From the NCBI RefSeq assembly GCF_000023985.1, contig NC_013156.1, forward strand, positions 62,001-126,000: DNA of 64,000 bases, given 5' to 3'. Each line of letters starts with the position of its first letter. Within the stretch, counting starts at the first letter, position 1. Shown piece after piece: positions 1 through 8,471 of the stretch. The notes beneath the pieces were generated by a model. The model worked only from the letters and a program-made list of their open reading frames with translations, was not told the DNA's origin and did no database searches. A program made the position numbers and the translations under genes. Source of the stretch: Methanocaldococcus fervens AG86. Lineage in GTDB: Archaea; AGJL01; Methanococci; Methanococcales; Methanocaldococcaceae.

Positions 1-309
1 TGAAATTATGTTTGCTGTTGCTGGATATATCAAAAGGCAGTCGCATTCATTGTATAAAAATATATGCTCAATATCTCCAGTAATTTCTTCATAAACATCA
101 TTTCCACAGCCAAATTTTAAGGCGTCTTTACCAATAATTTTTTTAACTTCCTCAGTAACTATGCAGTAAACCTCTGCTCCATGCCTTATTAATTCCCTCA
201 TTAATTTGGGAGATTCAATAGCAGCTATTGATGAAGTTACTGCAACCAATATCTTTTTTCCTTCTAAGAGTTTTGATTTAGTTCCTTTCAATAATTTGGT
301 TGGGTGCAT
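1..309 (-). CDS. coaBC: CoaBC (Dfp) bifunctional coenzyme A synthesis protein, N-terminal part
   Basis: Partial gene: the ATG lies at 309 and the frame is open to the window edge (103 codons seen). The flavoprotein decarboxylase domain starts with KILVAVTSSIAAIESPKLMR, the typical flavodoxin-like first strand and Ser-rich loop of CoaC, followed by an LLIYPATANIIS stretch that matches the family's PA-T-AN motif. The family decarboxylates 4'-phosphopantothenoylcysteine, and the C-terminal domain, outside this window, would make that compound from phosphopantothenate and cysteine. It is transcribed just after the small zinc-ribbon gene, whose stop lies 7 nt before this start. Confidence 0.88.
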   Translation of the reverse strand, partial: MHPTKLLKGTKSKLLEGKKILVAVTSSIAAIESPKLMRELIRHGAEVYCIVTEEVKKIIGKDALKFGCGNDVYEEITGDIEHIFLYNECDCLLIYPATANIIS

Positions 310-316
310 GATTTCA

Positions 317-475
317 CTATTCTCCTTTTAAGTTTATAATTGTCTTGCATTTTGGGCATATAACTTTATCTCCAACACATTTAAATTCATAAGAACAATT
401 GGGGCATTTAATCTTTTTTATAAAGTCATCTAAGCCATCTAAATCAATAACTGTAAATTTTTCTATATCTTTCAT
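317..475 (-). CDS. Small zinc-ribbon protein (52 aa)
   Basis: A 52-residue frame starting ATG at 475 and ending TAG at 317. The second half has two Cys pairs, CPNC and CPKC, spaced 13 residues apart as in rubredoxin-like zinc ribbons. It sits 9 nt after the aspartate dehydrogenase stop and 7 nt before coaBC, all on the same strand, so it is probably co-transcribed. No specific function can be read from it; a nucleic-acid or protein-binding zinc knuckle is the inference. Confidence 0.75.
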   Translation of the reverse strand: MKDIEKFTVIDLDGLDDFIKKIKCPNCSYEFKCVGDKVICPKCKTIINLKGE

Positions 476-484
476 AATCTCAAC

Positions 485-1288
485 TCATGTTCCAACTTTT
501 ATTGGCTCAGCTAAATCTCTTATTAATCTAACGGCGGAATATGCAGCCAATGCAGAAGTTCTTGGATTTTCTTCAAATGGAACATTTTCAACACAGACCT
601 TTAATTTCCCTATGGAGCTCTTAACAATTACTTCATGTTTGTTTAATTTAGCGTTAGGATCTGCAACAATCATAACTTTTGCTGGGAACTCTGCAGCTAT
701 TGATAAAGTTACTGAAACGTTTATATTTGCTGGAAATTCCTTTATAGCTTCAAAAACATCTCCTTCAAAAACAATTACGGGCTCTTTTATATCTTTTACA
801 TTGTAGCCGAGATTTTTTAAAGCATCTTCTAAGGCATTGACTGGCTTTGTTGTTTTTAAAATAACCTCCTTTATTTTTCCCAATCTCATGGCTTTTATAG
901 CATCTAATCCGCCAATGGCTCCTGATGGAAGATATATCTTTTTTCCAGCATTTTTAGCTAAATTTTGAAGCTTTAAAAATAAATTTTTATCTACCAACGC
1001 ACCAACGCTCATTATCAATACATCTTTTTTATTTGTCAATGATTTCTCAGCAACCTCTTCAACTGCCCTTACTGATGCAGCTTCAACAACTAAATCTAAA
1101 TCCTCTTTAACCAAATCATCAACGCTTTTGCATATCTTAGCCCCGGTTAATTTTGAAAGCTCTTCCATCTTATCCAAATTTTTATCATAAACAGCAACTA
1201 CCTTAGTGTTTTTTATGGTTCCATCTAAAACTTTTTTTGAAATAAAACTACCTATGGCTCCACAACCAACAATACCAATTTTAAACAT
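485..1288 (-). CDS. nadX: L-aspartate dehydrogenase (NadX type)
   Basis: A 267-residue Rossmann enzyme that begins [12 protein letters not shown] (dinucleotide-binding GxGxxG) and carries the family core [14 protein letters not shown] near residue 125 and [14 protein letters not shown] near residue 190. The family oxidises aspartate to iminoaspartate for NAD synthesis, or runs the reverse amination. The ATG at 1288 is chosen over an upstream in-frame start because it follows a GGGGGGATGATA Shine-Dalgarno region. NAD kinase is encoded close by on the other strand, a plausible functional neighbourhood. Confidence 0.88.
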   Translation of the reverse strand: MFKIGIVGCGAIGSFISKKVLDGTIKNTKVVAVYDKNLDKMEELSKLTGAKICKSVDDLVKEDLDLVVEAASVRAVEEVAEKSLTNKKDVLIMSVGALVDKNLFLKLQNLAKNAGKKIYLPSGAIGGLDAIKAMRLGKIKEVILKTTKPVNALEDALKNLGYNVKDIKEPVIVFEGDVFEAIKEFPANINVSVTLSIAAEFPAKVMIVADPNAKLNKHEVIVKSSIGKLKVCVENVPFEENPRTSALAAYSAVRLIRDLAEPIKVGT

Positions 1289-1355
1289 TATCATCCCCCC
1301 AATAAATAAAAAACAAAAATCGACATAATTTTAGCTCAATTATGAAAAATTAAAT

Positions 1356-1625
1356 TTATTTCTTTAAAAACCCGTATCCTGATTCTGCTGGAGGTTTAAC
1401 CAATATTATGTTCCCAATAGCCGTTATTAAGTTGAATGGTAAAACAACTTTCTTACCCGGGGTGGTGATGTATTCTTTTAAACATCCATTTTGAATATCT
1501 GAGACAATTAAACCGCTAATAGCTCCTTTATTCAAATCGAGCATGACATCATAAACTTTTCCTACATATACTGCTGTTGTGGTGTATATTGGTTTTTCTA
1601 AAATGTCACTAACCCTAATTGCCAT
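1356..1625 (-). CDS. PRC-barrel domain protein
   Basis: An 89-residue protein beginning [22 protein letters not shown], then [18 protein letters not shown] and a [17 protein letters not shown] strand. This is the usual beta-barrel pattern of PRC-barrel proteins (as in RimM and photosynthetic reaction centre H subunits). The start at 1625 follows AGGTGAACGAC. Stand-alone PRC proteins are common in euryarchaea and their role is poorly known; RNA or membrane-associated functions have been suggested for relatives. It is divergent from the NAD kinase gene. Confidence 0.78.
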   Translation of the reverse strand: MAIRVSDILEKPIYTTTAVYVGKVYDVMLDLNKGAISGLIVSDIQNGCLKEYITTPGKKVVLPFNLITAIGNIILVKPPAESGYGFLKK

Positions 1626-1705
1626 GTCGTTCACCTAACATATATACTTAAACTTTAAAAATTCTATTAACCAAATCTTTATTTAAATGTTTTTGTGTGA
1701 TGATT

Positions 1706-3421
1706 ATGGAAGGTTTTAAAATTGCAATGAAAGTTATTGACGAGATTGACAAAAAGATAAAACCCTTAATTGGTTGGGAAAAGGCAGATGAAGTTGTTAA
1801 AATAGGAGCAGATGGTACCCCAACAAAAAGAATAGATGTAATTGCTGAAAATATAGCAATAAATATATTGGAGAAGTTCAGTGGGGGAATTTTAATAAGT
1901 GAAGAGATTGGTTTAAAAGTTGTTGGTAATGATTTAAATTATATATTTATTTTAGACCCAATAGATGGAACTTACAATGCCTTAAAGTCAATTCCAATAT
2001 ATTCAACCTCAATAGCCGTTGCAAAAATTAAAGCTGAGGATAAGAAGCTAATTAGAGAAAATATAAATAATTTAGAATTTATTAAAAATTTTATGGCCAA
2101 TAACTATACAATAAACGATTTATATGTTGGGATTGTTAAAAACTTGGCTACTGGAGATTTATATTATGCAGTTAGGGGAGAGGGAAGCTTTTTAGAAAAG
2201 GATGGAGAAAAAATTAGAATAGAAACAAATAATGTAAAAAATTTAAATGAGGCATCAGTTGGATTGTTTGTTTATGGACTTTCTAACGATTTATTGGAGT
2301 TTTTAAAGGAAAGAAAGATTAGAAGGGTTAGATTATTTGGTTCAATGGCTTTGGAGATGTGTTATGTTGTTAGTGGGGCTTTAGATGCCTATATAAACGT
2401 GAATGAAAATACTCGACTGTGTGATATGGCTGGAGCTTACGTTATCTGTAGAGAGGGAAACGCCATAATAACAAACAAAAATGGAAAGCCGTTAGATATG
2501 AAACTCCATTTAATGGAAAAAACCTCATTAATTGTTAGCAATAATTATTTGCATAAGAAGCTTATAGCATTATTTGGAAATAAATGGGCGATAAAGCCTA
2601 CGAGATTTGGCATAGTGGTTAGGGAGGATAAAGAAGAGGCTATAAACTTAGCTATAGAGGTTTGTAAATATTTAAAAAATAAAAAAATCCCTTACTGTGT
2701 TGAGGATTTCTTAAGGGATAAAGTTGGAGGAGATAAGTTTGATATTTCAAAAATCTCACATATTATTGCTATTGGGGGGGATGGAACAATACTTAGAGCT
2801 TCGAAATTAGCCAATGGGGAAACAATACCTATAATATCAATAAATATGGGAAAATTAGGATTTTTGGCTGAATTTTATAAAGATGAGGTTTTTAAAGTAA
2901 TTGATAGGGTAGTTTATGGAGAGTATGAGATAGAGAGGAGAAGTAAATTGTCTTGCAAAATAATAAAAGATAATAAAGTTATAAAAACTCCTTCAGCATT
3001 GAATGAGATGGTTGTTATTACAAAAAACCCAGCAAAGATTTTAGAGTTTGACGTCTATGTTAATGATAAACTCGTTGAGAATGTTAGGGCTGATGGGATT
3101 ATAGTCTCAACACCTACTGGCTCAACAGCCTATTCTTTAAGTGCTGGAGGACCCATAGTTGAGCCAAGTGTTGATTGCTTTATAATATCTCCAATATGCC
3201 CATTTAAACTATCTTCAAGACCTTTGGTAGTTTCTGCATCAAATAAAATTAAATTAAAGCTTAAGTTAGAAAAGCCAGCTCTACTGGTTATTGATGGGAG
3301 TGTAGAGTATGAAGTTGGCAAAGATGATGAGTTAATCTTTGAAAAGTCTGAAAGCTATGCATATTTTGTAAAGGGGCAGAGTTTTTATGATAAGTTAAAT
3401 AGATGCTTTGGTGTAAAATAA
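1706..3421 (+). CDS. Bifunctional NADP phosphatase / NAD kinase
   Basis: A 571-residue fusion. Residues about 1-270 are an inositol monophosphatase-type domain with the metal-binding motif DPIDGTYNA and the later LCDMAGAYVICRE. Residues about 300-571 are an NAD kinase domain with GGDGTILRASK, SALNEMVV and TPTGSTAYSLSAGGPIVEP. The M. jannaschii homologue MJ0917 is known to make NADP from NAD and also to dephosphorylate it, so one polypeptide can set the NAD/NADP balance. ATG at 1706 follows GTGATGATT; earlier in-frame GTG or ATG codons are possible. The domain order and length match the known protein. Confidence 0.95.
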   Translation: MEGFKIAMKVIDEIDKKIKPLIGWEKADEVVKIGADGTPTKRIDVIAENIAINILEKFSGGILISEEIGLKVVGNDLNYIFILDPIDGTYNALKSIPIYSTSIAVAKIKAEDKKLIRENINNLEFIKNFMANNYTINDLYVGIVKNLATGDLYYAVRGEGSFLEKDGEKIRIETNNVKNLNEASVGLFVYGLSNDLLEFLKERKIRRVRLFGSMALEMCYVVSGALDAYINVNENTRLCDMAGAYVICREGNAIITNKNGKPLDMKLHLMEKTSLIVSNNYLHKKLIALFGNKWAIKPTRFGIVVREDKEEAINLAIEVCKYLKNKKIPYCVEDFLRDKVGGDKFDISKISHIIAIGGDGTILRASKLANGETIPIISINMGKLGFLAEFYKDEVFKVIDRVVYGEYEIERRSKLSCKIIKDNKVIKTPSALNEMVVITKNPAKILEFDVYVNDKLVENVRADGIIVSTPTGSTAYSLSAGGPIVEPSVDCFIISPICPFKLSSRPLVVSASNKIKLKLKLEKPALLVIDGSVEYEVGKDDELIFEKSESYAYFVKGQSFYDKLNRCFGVK

Positions 3422-3543
3422 CAATCCAAATATTTTTATACTCTTCTAAATAAATGGTATTATTTGTAAATATAAATATTATATTTATGTGAATATTTTA
3501 TATATTTAGTTTATTTCTATTTAGAGATATTGAGGGAGCAAAA

Positions 3544-4527
3544 ATGAGAGATGTGCTCCAAATAGTTGCAATACTAATCATGTGCATGTTTCTCTGTCCA
3601 ACTACTGCAGCAGCTGAGATGGAAATATGGGGATTGGCATCAAACGGGACACTGGCGATGGTGACATATCACACAAGCAGCGAGTTTCACACGGTTCTCT
3701 ACGATGGAAAGACCTTCTACGAGGTGCCTATCCCATCAAGGAAGGAAGACGTGAAGAAAACTCCCTTCTCCCTTCAGCCCGACGACTGGACTTACTTTGA
3801 CGGGCTGAACCCCTACGTCATCGGCTACTTCAAAGGCCTCTGGATTTTCGGCGGCGTCGAGAGGGTCGCGACCTTGGACGGGAAGACGTTTAGGGTGTAC
3901 TCAAACCCCGGCTGCTCAACCTGCCAGCCAATCGAGTTCAGAGCGGGACGTGATAGGGCGGCGCTCGTTATGGAGAAGACCACCATGATGACGTTTCAAA
4001 TCCTGGTCTGGTTCAACGGGACGGAATTCGAGACGACGAACCTGACAGCAGAGGAGATACATGTCGCGCCCATTGGGAGTGGATGGTTCATCTACACCAA
4101 GACTGGAAACCGAACGTCGCTTTACATCCAGCAAAACGATTTAAAGCTCCCAGTAGAGTGCCCAGGCAGGCTTGAAGTTTACTCGATGTCGTCGAACGGC
4201 TCGGCCGTGCTGATTGCCACAAACGATGGCCTGTACGCCTACGAAGGCGGAAACCTAAGGAAGGTTTCGGCCACGGGTGCGAGCTTAGCCGTCTGGAACG
4301 GGCACTGGTTCGTGTTCGACGGCGACACCGTCCTCGAGTACGATGGGAAGCACCTAAGGGAGGTCGCCCAACTCAACATCACGCCAACGTACGCTGTTCC
4401 CTTCAAGGGCTCCATTCTCGTTGCCGGCAGTAGGGGAACGGCAAAGTGGAAGCTGCTCATGGTTTCAGCGAACGGGGAAGTTGACGACCTAACGGAGAAA
4501 ATGGCATCCCCCAAGCCATGGGGATAG
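3544..4527 (+). CDS. Secreted beta-propeller-like protein, foreign GC-rich gene
   Basis: A 327-residue frame whose base composition is unlike the window: a sampled 60-nt row has 33 G+C (55%), with many CTC, GCC, GTC and AGG codons. The N-terminus is a signal peptide (hydrophobic VAILIMCMFLC stretch, then Ala-rich TTAAAAE). The body has repeated short strands of the form DGKTFxxV, FNGTEFE and YDGKHLREV, suggesting kelch- or propeller-like blades; a CSTC pair sits near residue 125. Composition and style suggest descent from a Thermococcales genome. The last residues are probably altered: beyond a run of five C near 4508, another frame continues for about 18 residues to a TAG near 4565. Function unknown. 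Confidence 0.75.
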   Translation: MRDVLQIVAILIMCMFLCPTTAAAEMEIWGLASNGTLAMVTYHTSSEFHTVLYDGKTFYEVPIPSRKEDVKKTPFSLQPDDWTYFDGLNPYVIGYFKGLWIFGGVERVATLDGKTFRVYSNPGCSTCQPIEFRAGRDRAALVMEKTTMMTFQILVWFNGTEFETTNLTAEEIHVAPIGSGWFIYTKTGNRTSLYIQQNDLKLPVECPGRLEVYSMSSNGSAVLIATNDGLYAYEGGNLRKVSATGASLAVWNGHWFVFDGDTVLEYDGKHLREVAQLNITPTYAVPFKGSILVAGSRGTAKWKLLMVSANGEVDDLTEKMASPKPWG

Positions 4528-4641
4528 GGATAAGACCCAGAAGGGAGGAAAAATCTGCGAGATAGGATTGTTGATATTCTTATGATTGTAATCCCATTCT
4601 TAAATAGGTCGAATTCATTCTGCCATCAACAGGTGATTGGT

Positions 4642-5010
4642 ATGGATTGGAAGAAAGTAGGGGGATTGTTAATTTATTTTTCAGGTATTTGTCTTGGAAT
4701 TATTAAACCTCCAATTGAAAGATTGGCTTGCATAAAAATCCCAAGTAATGAAGTCTGCATTGGAATAAATACGAACATGTTAGCATTTGAGCTTGCTCTT
4801 ATAATAATTGGTGCACTTCTAATGGGAATTTCTGGAAATTTTAAAAACTCCTTTCAGCTTAATGGATGGCTTAGCATCACTACTGGTTTGGGGGCAGCTA
4901 TTATTGGGGGCTACGCGGGTATATATCCTCTCATAATTTTTGGTGTAATACTTGCAACATTGGGATTAATTCTCTACAAATTAAAAGCAAATAATGACGA
5001 AAACAGCTAA
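4642..5010 (+). CDS. Small four-helix membrane protein next to the foreign gene
   Basis: A 122-residue protein with about four hydrophobic segments (GLLIYFSGICLGII, ELALIIIGALLMGI, SITTGLGAAIIGGYAGI and PLIIFGVILATLGLILY) and a short charged tail. The ATG at 4642 is chosen because AGGTGATTG precedes it; the open frame extends upstream to 4582. Composition is about 37% G+C in a sampled row, slightly above the local background but far below the preceding gene. It lies between that gene and trpC, where M. jannaschii has NAD kinase and trpC side by side, so it probably arrived with the insert. Function unknown. Confidence 0.65.
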   Translation: MDWKKVGGLLIYFSGICLGIIKPPIERLACIKIPSNEVCIGINTNMLAFELALIIIGALLMGISGNFKNSFQLNGWLSITTGLGAAIIGGYAGIYPLIIFGVILATLGLILYKLKANNDENS

Positions 5011-5026
5011 TGCTGTTAATAAAAAT

Positions 5027-5827
5027 TTATTTTCTAACCAATTCCATAACTTTTTCTTTTATATTTTCACTTTCCATTATTGAAGAGCCTATTAAAGCGG
5101 CATCAGCAAATTTTAAAATATAATTTAACTGTTCCTTTGTATAAATTCCACTCTCTCCAATTTTTATCTTATTTTTTGGAATTAGAGGAGATATTTTTTC
5201 AGTTGTTGACAAATCTATTTTTAAAGTTTTTAAATCTCTGTTGTTTATGCCGATAATCTTAGCTCCTGCATCTAAGGCTATATCAACCTCATCCTCACTA
5301 TGAACTTCAACCAAACACTCCAAATCATTTTCTTTTGCATAATCTAAGAACTCTCCTAAATCTTCTTTGAGAGCTGAGACAATCAATAAAATTGCATTAG
5401 CTCCAATCTCATTCGCTATATCAATTTGATAAAAATCAACAATAAAATCCTTCATCAATATTGGTATATCAACTTCTCTCGCAACAATTAGGTTTTTATA
5501 ACTTCCATTAAAGTATTTTGGCTCTGTTAAGATAGATAAAGCAATAGCTCCACCTTCTACCATCTCTTTGGCTATATCTTTAATATCTTCAAGAGTTATC
5601 TCCCTAATATTTCCTTTTGAAGGTGATGACGGCTTAATTTCAGTGATTATTGGATTTTTTATTTCTTTAGCTTTTTTTATAGCTTTGGATAACTTTAATT
5701 TTCTATTTTTTTCAATATCAATTCCTAACTCCCCAATAAAATCCCTCAAATCTCTAATTATATCTTTTCTTTTCTCCATATCAATTAATTTTCTTCTATT
5801 TGCGACAATCTCATCTAAGACTTTCAT
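5027..5827 (-). CDS. trpC: Indole-3-glycerol phosphate synthase
   Basis: A 266-residue TIM barrel that converts 1-(2-carboxyphenylamino)-deoxyribulose phosphate to indole-glycerol phosphate in tryptophan synthesis. Family motifs are clear: EIKPSSPSKG near residue 63 (catalytic Lys and phosphate contacts), ILTEPKYFNGS near residue 99, IPILMKDFIVDFYQI near residue 120, GINNRDLKTLKID near residue 193 and GESGI near residue 224. It stands alone, without other trp genes. Its 3' end is only 16 nt from the end of the convergent membrane-protein gene. Confidence 0.95.
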   Translation of the reverse strand: MKVLDEIVANRRKLIDMEKRKDIIRDLRDFIGELGIDIEKNRKLKLSKAIKKAKEIKNPIITEIKPSSPSKGNIREITLEDIKDIAKEMVEGGAIALSILTEPKYFNGSYKNLIVAREVDIPILMKDFIVDFYQIDIANEIGANAILLIVSALKEDLGEFLDYAKENDLECLVEVHSEDEVDIALDAGAKIIGINNRDLKTLKIDLSTTEKISPLIPKNKIKIGESGIYTKEQLNYILKFADAALIGSSIMESENIKEKVMELVRK

Positions 5828-5907
5828 AATCCCACATTAAAAAATAATTTTATTATATAAAAATAAAAAAAGAGTCATATTAAAATTTTAAATTGATTTA
5901 AAAAAGA

Positions 5908-6357
5908 TTATTCATTGCTTTGTTCTTTTTCTTCAGTTTTTTCTTTATTTTCCTTTCTAATGTTGCTTTCTTCTTTTTTCTCTTTAATGAGTTTTTCTAT
6001 AACAACATTTTTTGGAGTTATTAACAAGTGTTCTTCTCCCAGAATAATTAAGTTTCCTCCAAATTTTAGGGCTTCATTTCTCATTTTCTTAATAATTTCA
6101 ATAAATTCCTCATCAATCTCTTTTTCTAAGTTAGGAGTTTTTGCTATAACGATGTATCCAGCTTCAGCCATAACAACTGCATTTACAGCATCCTTTTCAT
6201 CTTCAATGCTACATACTTTTATTATGGTTTTTTCTTCTTCAACTGGTGTTATTGGGATTTCCTCAATCTCCTCCAAGTAATCGTCTATGGATACCGGAGT
6301 AGGTGTAGAAAGGCTGTTCTTCTTTCCTAAAATTCTTTTTAATTTGTCTATCATCAT
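5908..6357 (-). CDS. sepF: SepF-like cell division protein (archaeal COG2450 type)
   Basis: A 149-residue protein: a basic N-terminus (IDKLKRILGKK) that could be the membrane anchor helix, an acidic linker, then a beta-alpha core of the DUF552 type (IIKVCSIEDEKDAVNAVVM, GYIVIAKTPNL, GGNLIILGEEHLLITPKNVVI) and a strongly charged Lys/Glu tail. In other euryarchaea SepF ties FtsZ to the membrane. The start at 6357 follows GGTGATT, which lies just beyond the end of the preceding GTPase gene, so the two are translationally close. A second, more divergent copy lies at 44.2 kb. Confidence 0.62.
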   Translation of the reverse strand: MMIDKLKRILGKKNSLSTPTPVSIDDYLEEIEEIPITPVEEEKTIIKVCSIEDEKDAVNAVVMAEAGYIVIAKTPNLEKEIDEEFIEIIKKMRNEALKFGGNLIILGEEHLLITPKNVVIEKLIKEKKEESNIRKENKEKTEEKEQSNE

Positions 6358-6359
6358 AA

Positions 6360-6917
6360 TCACCTTTCCAAGTAGTTAATAATTATTCTTAACAGTTCGG
6401 GAATTCCTTCAAAAGTTTTTGCAGAGACAAATATAGGAGTATTTTTTATTCTTTTTTCAACATAATTCTTTAAATTTTCCCTATCATCATAATTTAATAA
6501 ATCACATTTATTGATTACTACTATAATAGGTTTTTGGTATCTAAACTTTAATAGGTGGTGAAGTCTTTCAAAACTTCTCAACAAACCAACGCTACCGTCA
6601 ATTACATGTATAATCATGTCAGCATCTTTAATCTCCTCATAAGTCTTTTCTAAAACTTTTGGAGTCATGATTGGTGATTGTTTGTCGGTTGTTGTATATA
6701 ACCCCCCTAAATCAACAAAAACTAAATTTACAAATTCTGGTTCCTCCTTAACTCTTCCAATTTTCAATTTTCCCCAATATTTTTTTATTGGCATCTTTGT
6801 AGTTCCTCCAACTTCAGAAACTAAGGAAACATATTTTCCAAATAATGCATTCATTATTGATGATTTTCCAGCATTTTCAGGGCCAATAATGGCTATTTTA
6901 AATTCTCTATCTTTCAT
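6360..6917 (-). CDS. Era/Ras-like small GTPase
   Basis: A 185-residue single GTPase domain with ordered motifs: G1 GPENAGKSS near residue 11, a G2-region GGTTK near residue 37, G3 as DLGG rather than the canonical DxxG context near residue 69, G4 NKCD near residue 138 and G5 SAK near residue 166. The family is COG1100-like. It lies between a methanogenesis marker gene and a SepF-like gene on one strand with gaps of 2-9 nt, so all three are probably one operon. The partner and target are unknown; the context hints at cell division or envelope regulation. Confidence 0.8.
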   Translation of the reverse strand: MKDREFKIAIIGPENAGKSSIMNALFGKYVSLVSEVGGTTKMPIKKYWGKLKIGRVKEEPEFVNLVFVDLGGLYTTTDKQSPIMTPKVLEKTYEEIKDADMIIHVIDGSVGLLRSFERLHHLLKFRYQKPIIVVINKCDLLNYDDRENLKNYVEKRIKNTPIFVSAKTFEGIPELLRIIINYLER

Positions 6918-6926
6918 AGTCTCACA

Positions 6927-7829
6927 TTACAGCTCAATATCCTCGCATAATTTTGGAGCTAATGAATGATGCTCAGCTAATCCTAAAGCTGCAACAGCTC
7001 CAATAATTCCTCCTTCTCCATTAACTGAGATTATTTTTATATTGTTTCTTAAAGCTATTGATTTTGCTTCCTCTAATGTAACCATTCCTTTTTTAGCTTT
7101 TAAAGCAAATAATTTCATGCTCTTTGATGGGAATAAACCGTAATAAACCGCCATTGCCGTATCATCAGATAAACTTCTCTCCTTTAATAACTTTTTAATG
7201 AACTTATCTAATTTATATTTGTATTCTGGATAAACTGCAAAACTTAAGGCGATAGATACACAGTTTTGTGTTTTGTTTGGATTTCCAGGATAGAGTTGGA
7301 TGATTGTGTGGTCTAAATAATAGCCTAATTTGTGCTTCTCAACTTCTAAACCAATCTCATGTGCTAAAACCCATGTAGCTCCTTCTTCTTTTGTATCAGT
7401 GTCGTCAATACCAACTATAACCTTCTCCATTTTTGGAGTTACGACCTCAGCTCTCCCAAGTTTTGAACCTCCTCCTTTTTCCAAAATATTTACTTCAATG
7501 ACATTTTCAGCTCCTTTTCTTAGCTCAGTCCCTACTCCCCCTCCAGCTAAGCCAGCATAGACAATATGGACCTTATCCTCTTTTACATAAACTTCCTCAA
7601 TTCCAGCTGCTGATAATGAAGGAACTAAATTTAATTTTTCTTTACCGATTTTTGTTACAAAGTAGTGTTTGTTGCCCTCTCTCCACGCAGATATGATTAG
7701 AGGGGAAGTTCTTTGATATTGATAGATAACCCATGCACTACCATTTGGGCAAGGATGCTCTTCAATTATCTCAACGAGATTTAAAGCATCATCTACCATG
7801 GCAATAACTCTCTTATAATTCACTGACAT
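6927..7829 (-). CDS. Methanogenesis marker protein 11
   Basis: About 300 residues. The middle contains IVGIDDTDTKEEGATW, an IDDTD motif shared with the tRNA-Ile2 agmatinylcytidine synthetase family, followed by TQNCVSIALSFAV and a C-terminal GEGGIIGAVAALGLAEHH. This combination matches the methanogen-specific marker 11 family, whose members occur essentially only in methanogens and whose reaction is not established. The IDDTD segment suggests an ATP-dependent modification. Start at 7829 follows GGTGATTTT; an in-frame ATG 15 nt upstream is less well placed. Confidence 0.78.
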   Translation of the reverse strand: MSVNYKRVIAMVDDALNLVEIIEEHPCPNGSAWVIYQYQRTSPLIISAWREGNKHYFVTKIGKEKLNLVPSLSAAGIEEVYVKEDKVHIVYAGLAGGGVGTELRKGAENVIEVNILEKGGGSKLGRAEVVTPKMEKVIVGIDDTDTKEEGATWVLAHEIGLEVEKHKLGYYLDHTIIQLYPGNPNKTQNCVSIALSFAVYPEYKYKLDKFIKKLLKERSLSDDTAMAVYYGLFPSKSMKLFALKAKKGMVTLEEAKSIALRNNIKIISVNGEGGIIGAVAALGLAEHHSLAPKLCEDIEL

Positions 7830-7901
7830 AAAATCACCTATCATATTAAATGATGATAAATAATAAGATAAAATAGCAGAGAATATTATTTATTAATTTT
7901 T

Positions 7902-8327
7902 CTAAAAGTCATTAATAATCTTTGAAAGAGCTCTAATTATATCCCCATCGGAAACAATCCCGACCAATTTGTTATCCTTATCAACTACGGGAAGTTGATT
8001 AATAATTTCATCCTTTTTTCCGTTGATATCCATTTTTTTAATAGCTTCCAATATATTTGCATCCTCGTCTATTGTGATAACGTCTTTTGTCATAACATCT
8101 CCAATTGTAGTTTCTAAGGTGTATTTATCCCTTATTAAATTATAGCCTATATCCGTTGTTGTCACTATTCCAATAACTTTATTTTCCTCGTCGATTACTG
8201 GTAAAGAGCTAATTTTATGTTTTAGCATTTTTTCGAAGGCTTCTACTACACCTTCGTCTTTTTTTGCGGTTATAACCTTTTTTGTCATTATATCTTTTAC
8301 TTTTATATTTTTAAGAGTATTAATCAT
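7902..8327 (-). CDS. CBS-pair domain protein
   Basis: A 141-residue protein that is almost entirely two CBS motifs: [21 protein letters not shown] at the start and [21 protein letters not shown] in the middle, each followed by LPV(I/V)D and a GIV(T/S) strand. CBS pairs bind adenine nucleotides or S-adenosyl compounds and act as sensors. It resembles the stand-alone M. jannaschii CBS protein family. No effector domain is fused, so it probably acts in trans. The start follows GGTGTTATA. It is separated by about 70 nt from the methanogenesis marker gene. Confidence 0.88.
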   Translation of the reverse strand: MINTLKNIKVKDIMTKKVITAKKDEGVVEAFEKMLKHKISSLPVIDEENKVIGIVTTTDIGYNLIRDKYTLETTIGDVMTKDVITIDEDANILEAIKKMDINGKKDEIINQLPVVDKDNKLVGIVSDGDIIRALSKIINDF

Positions 8328-8471
8328 TATAACACCTAGAAATTTTATATCATAAACTTTTTGTAAAATTTATACAATATTAAATATATATAACTTAGAA
8401 TGATTAAAATAAAATAGAAATATATTTATAAAACAAAAGATAAAAGTAATAAGTTTTTATTGGGGGTTATC

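Noticed and set aside
399-806. Plus-strand frame over aspartate dehydrogenase
   Set aside because: It is a mirror of the conserved minus-strand gene with low-complexity Ser/Thr/Phe composition.
3916-4514. Minus-strand frames within the GC-rich gene
   Set aside because: Shadows caused by high GC; no ribosome site or family features, whereas the plus-strand frame has a signal peptide and repeats.
3421-5030. Insertion sequence or integrated plasmid carrying the foreign gene
   Set aside because: No transposase, integrase or clear flanking direct repeats were found at the edges.
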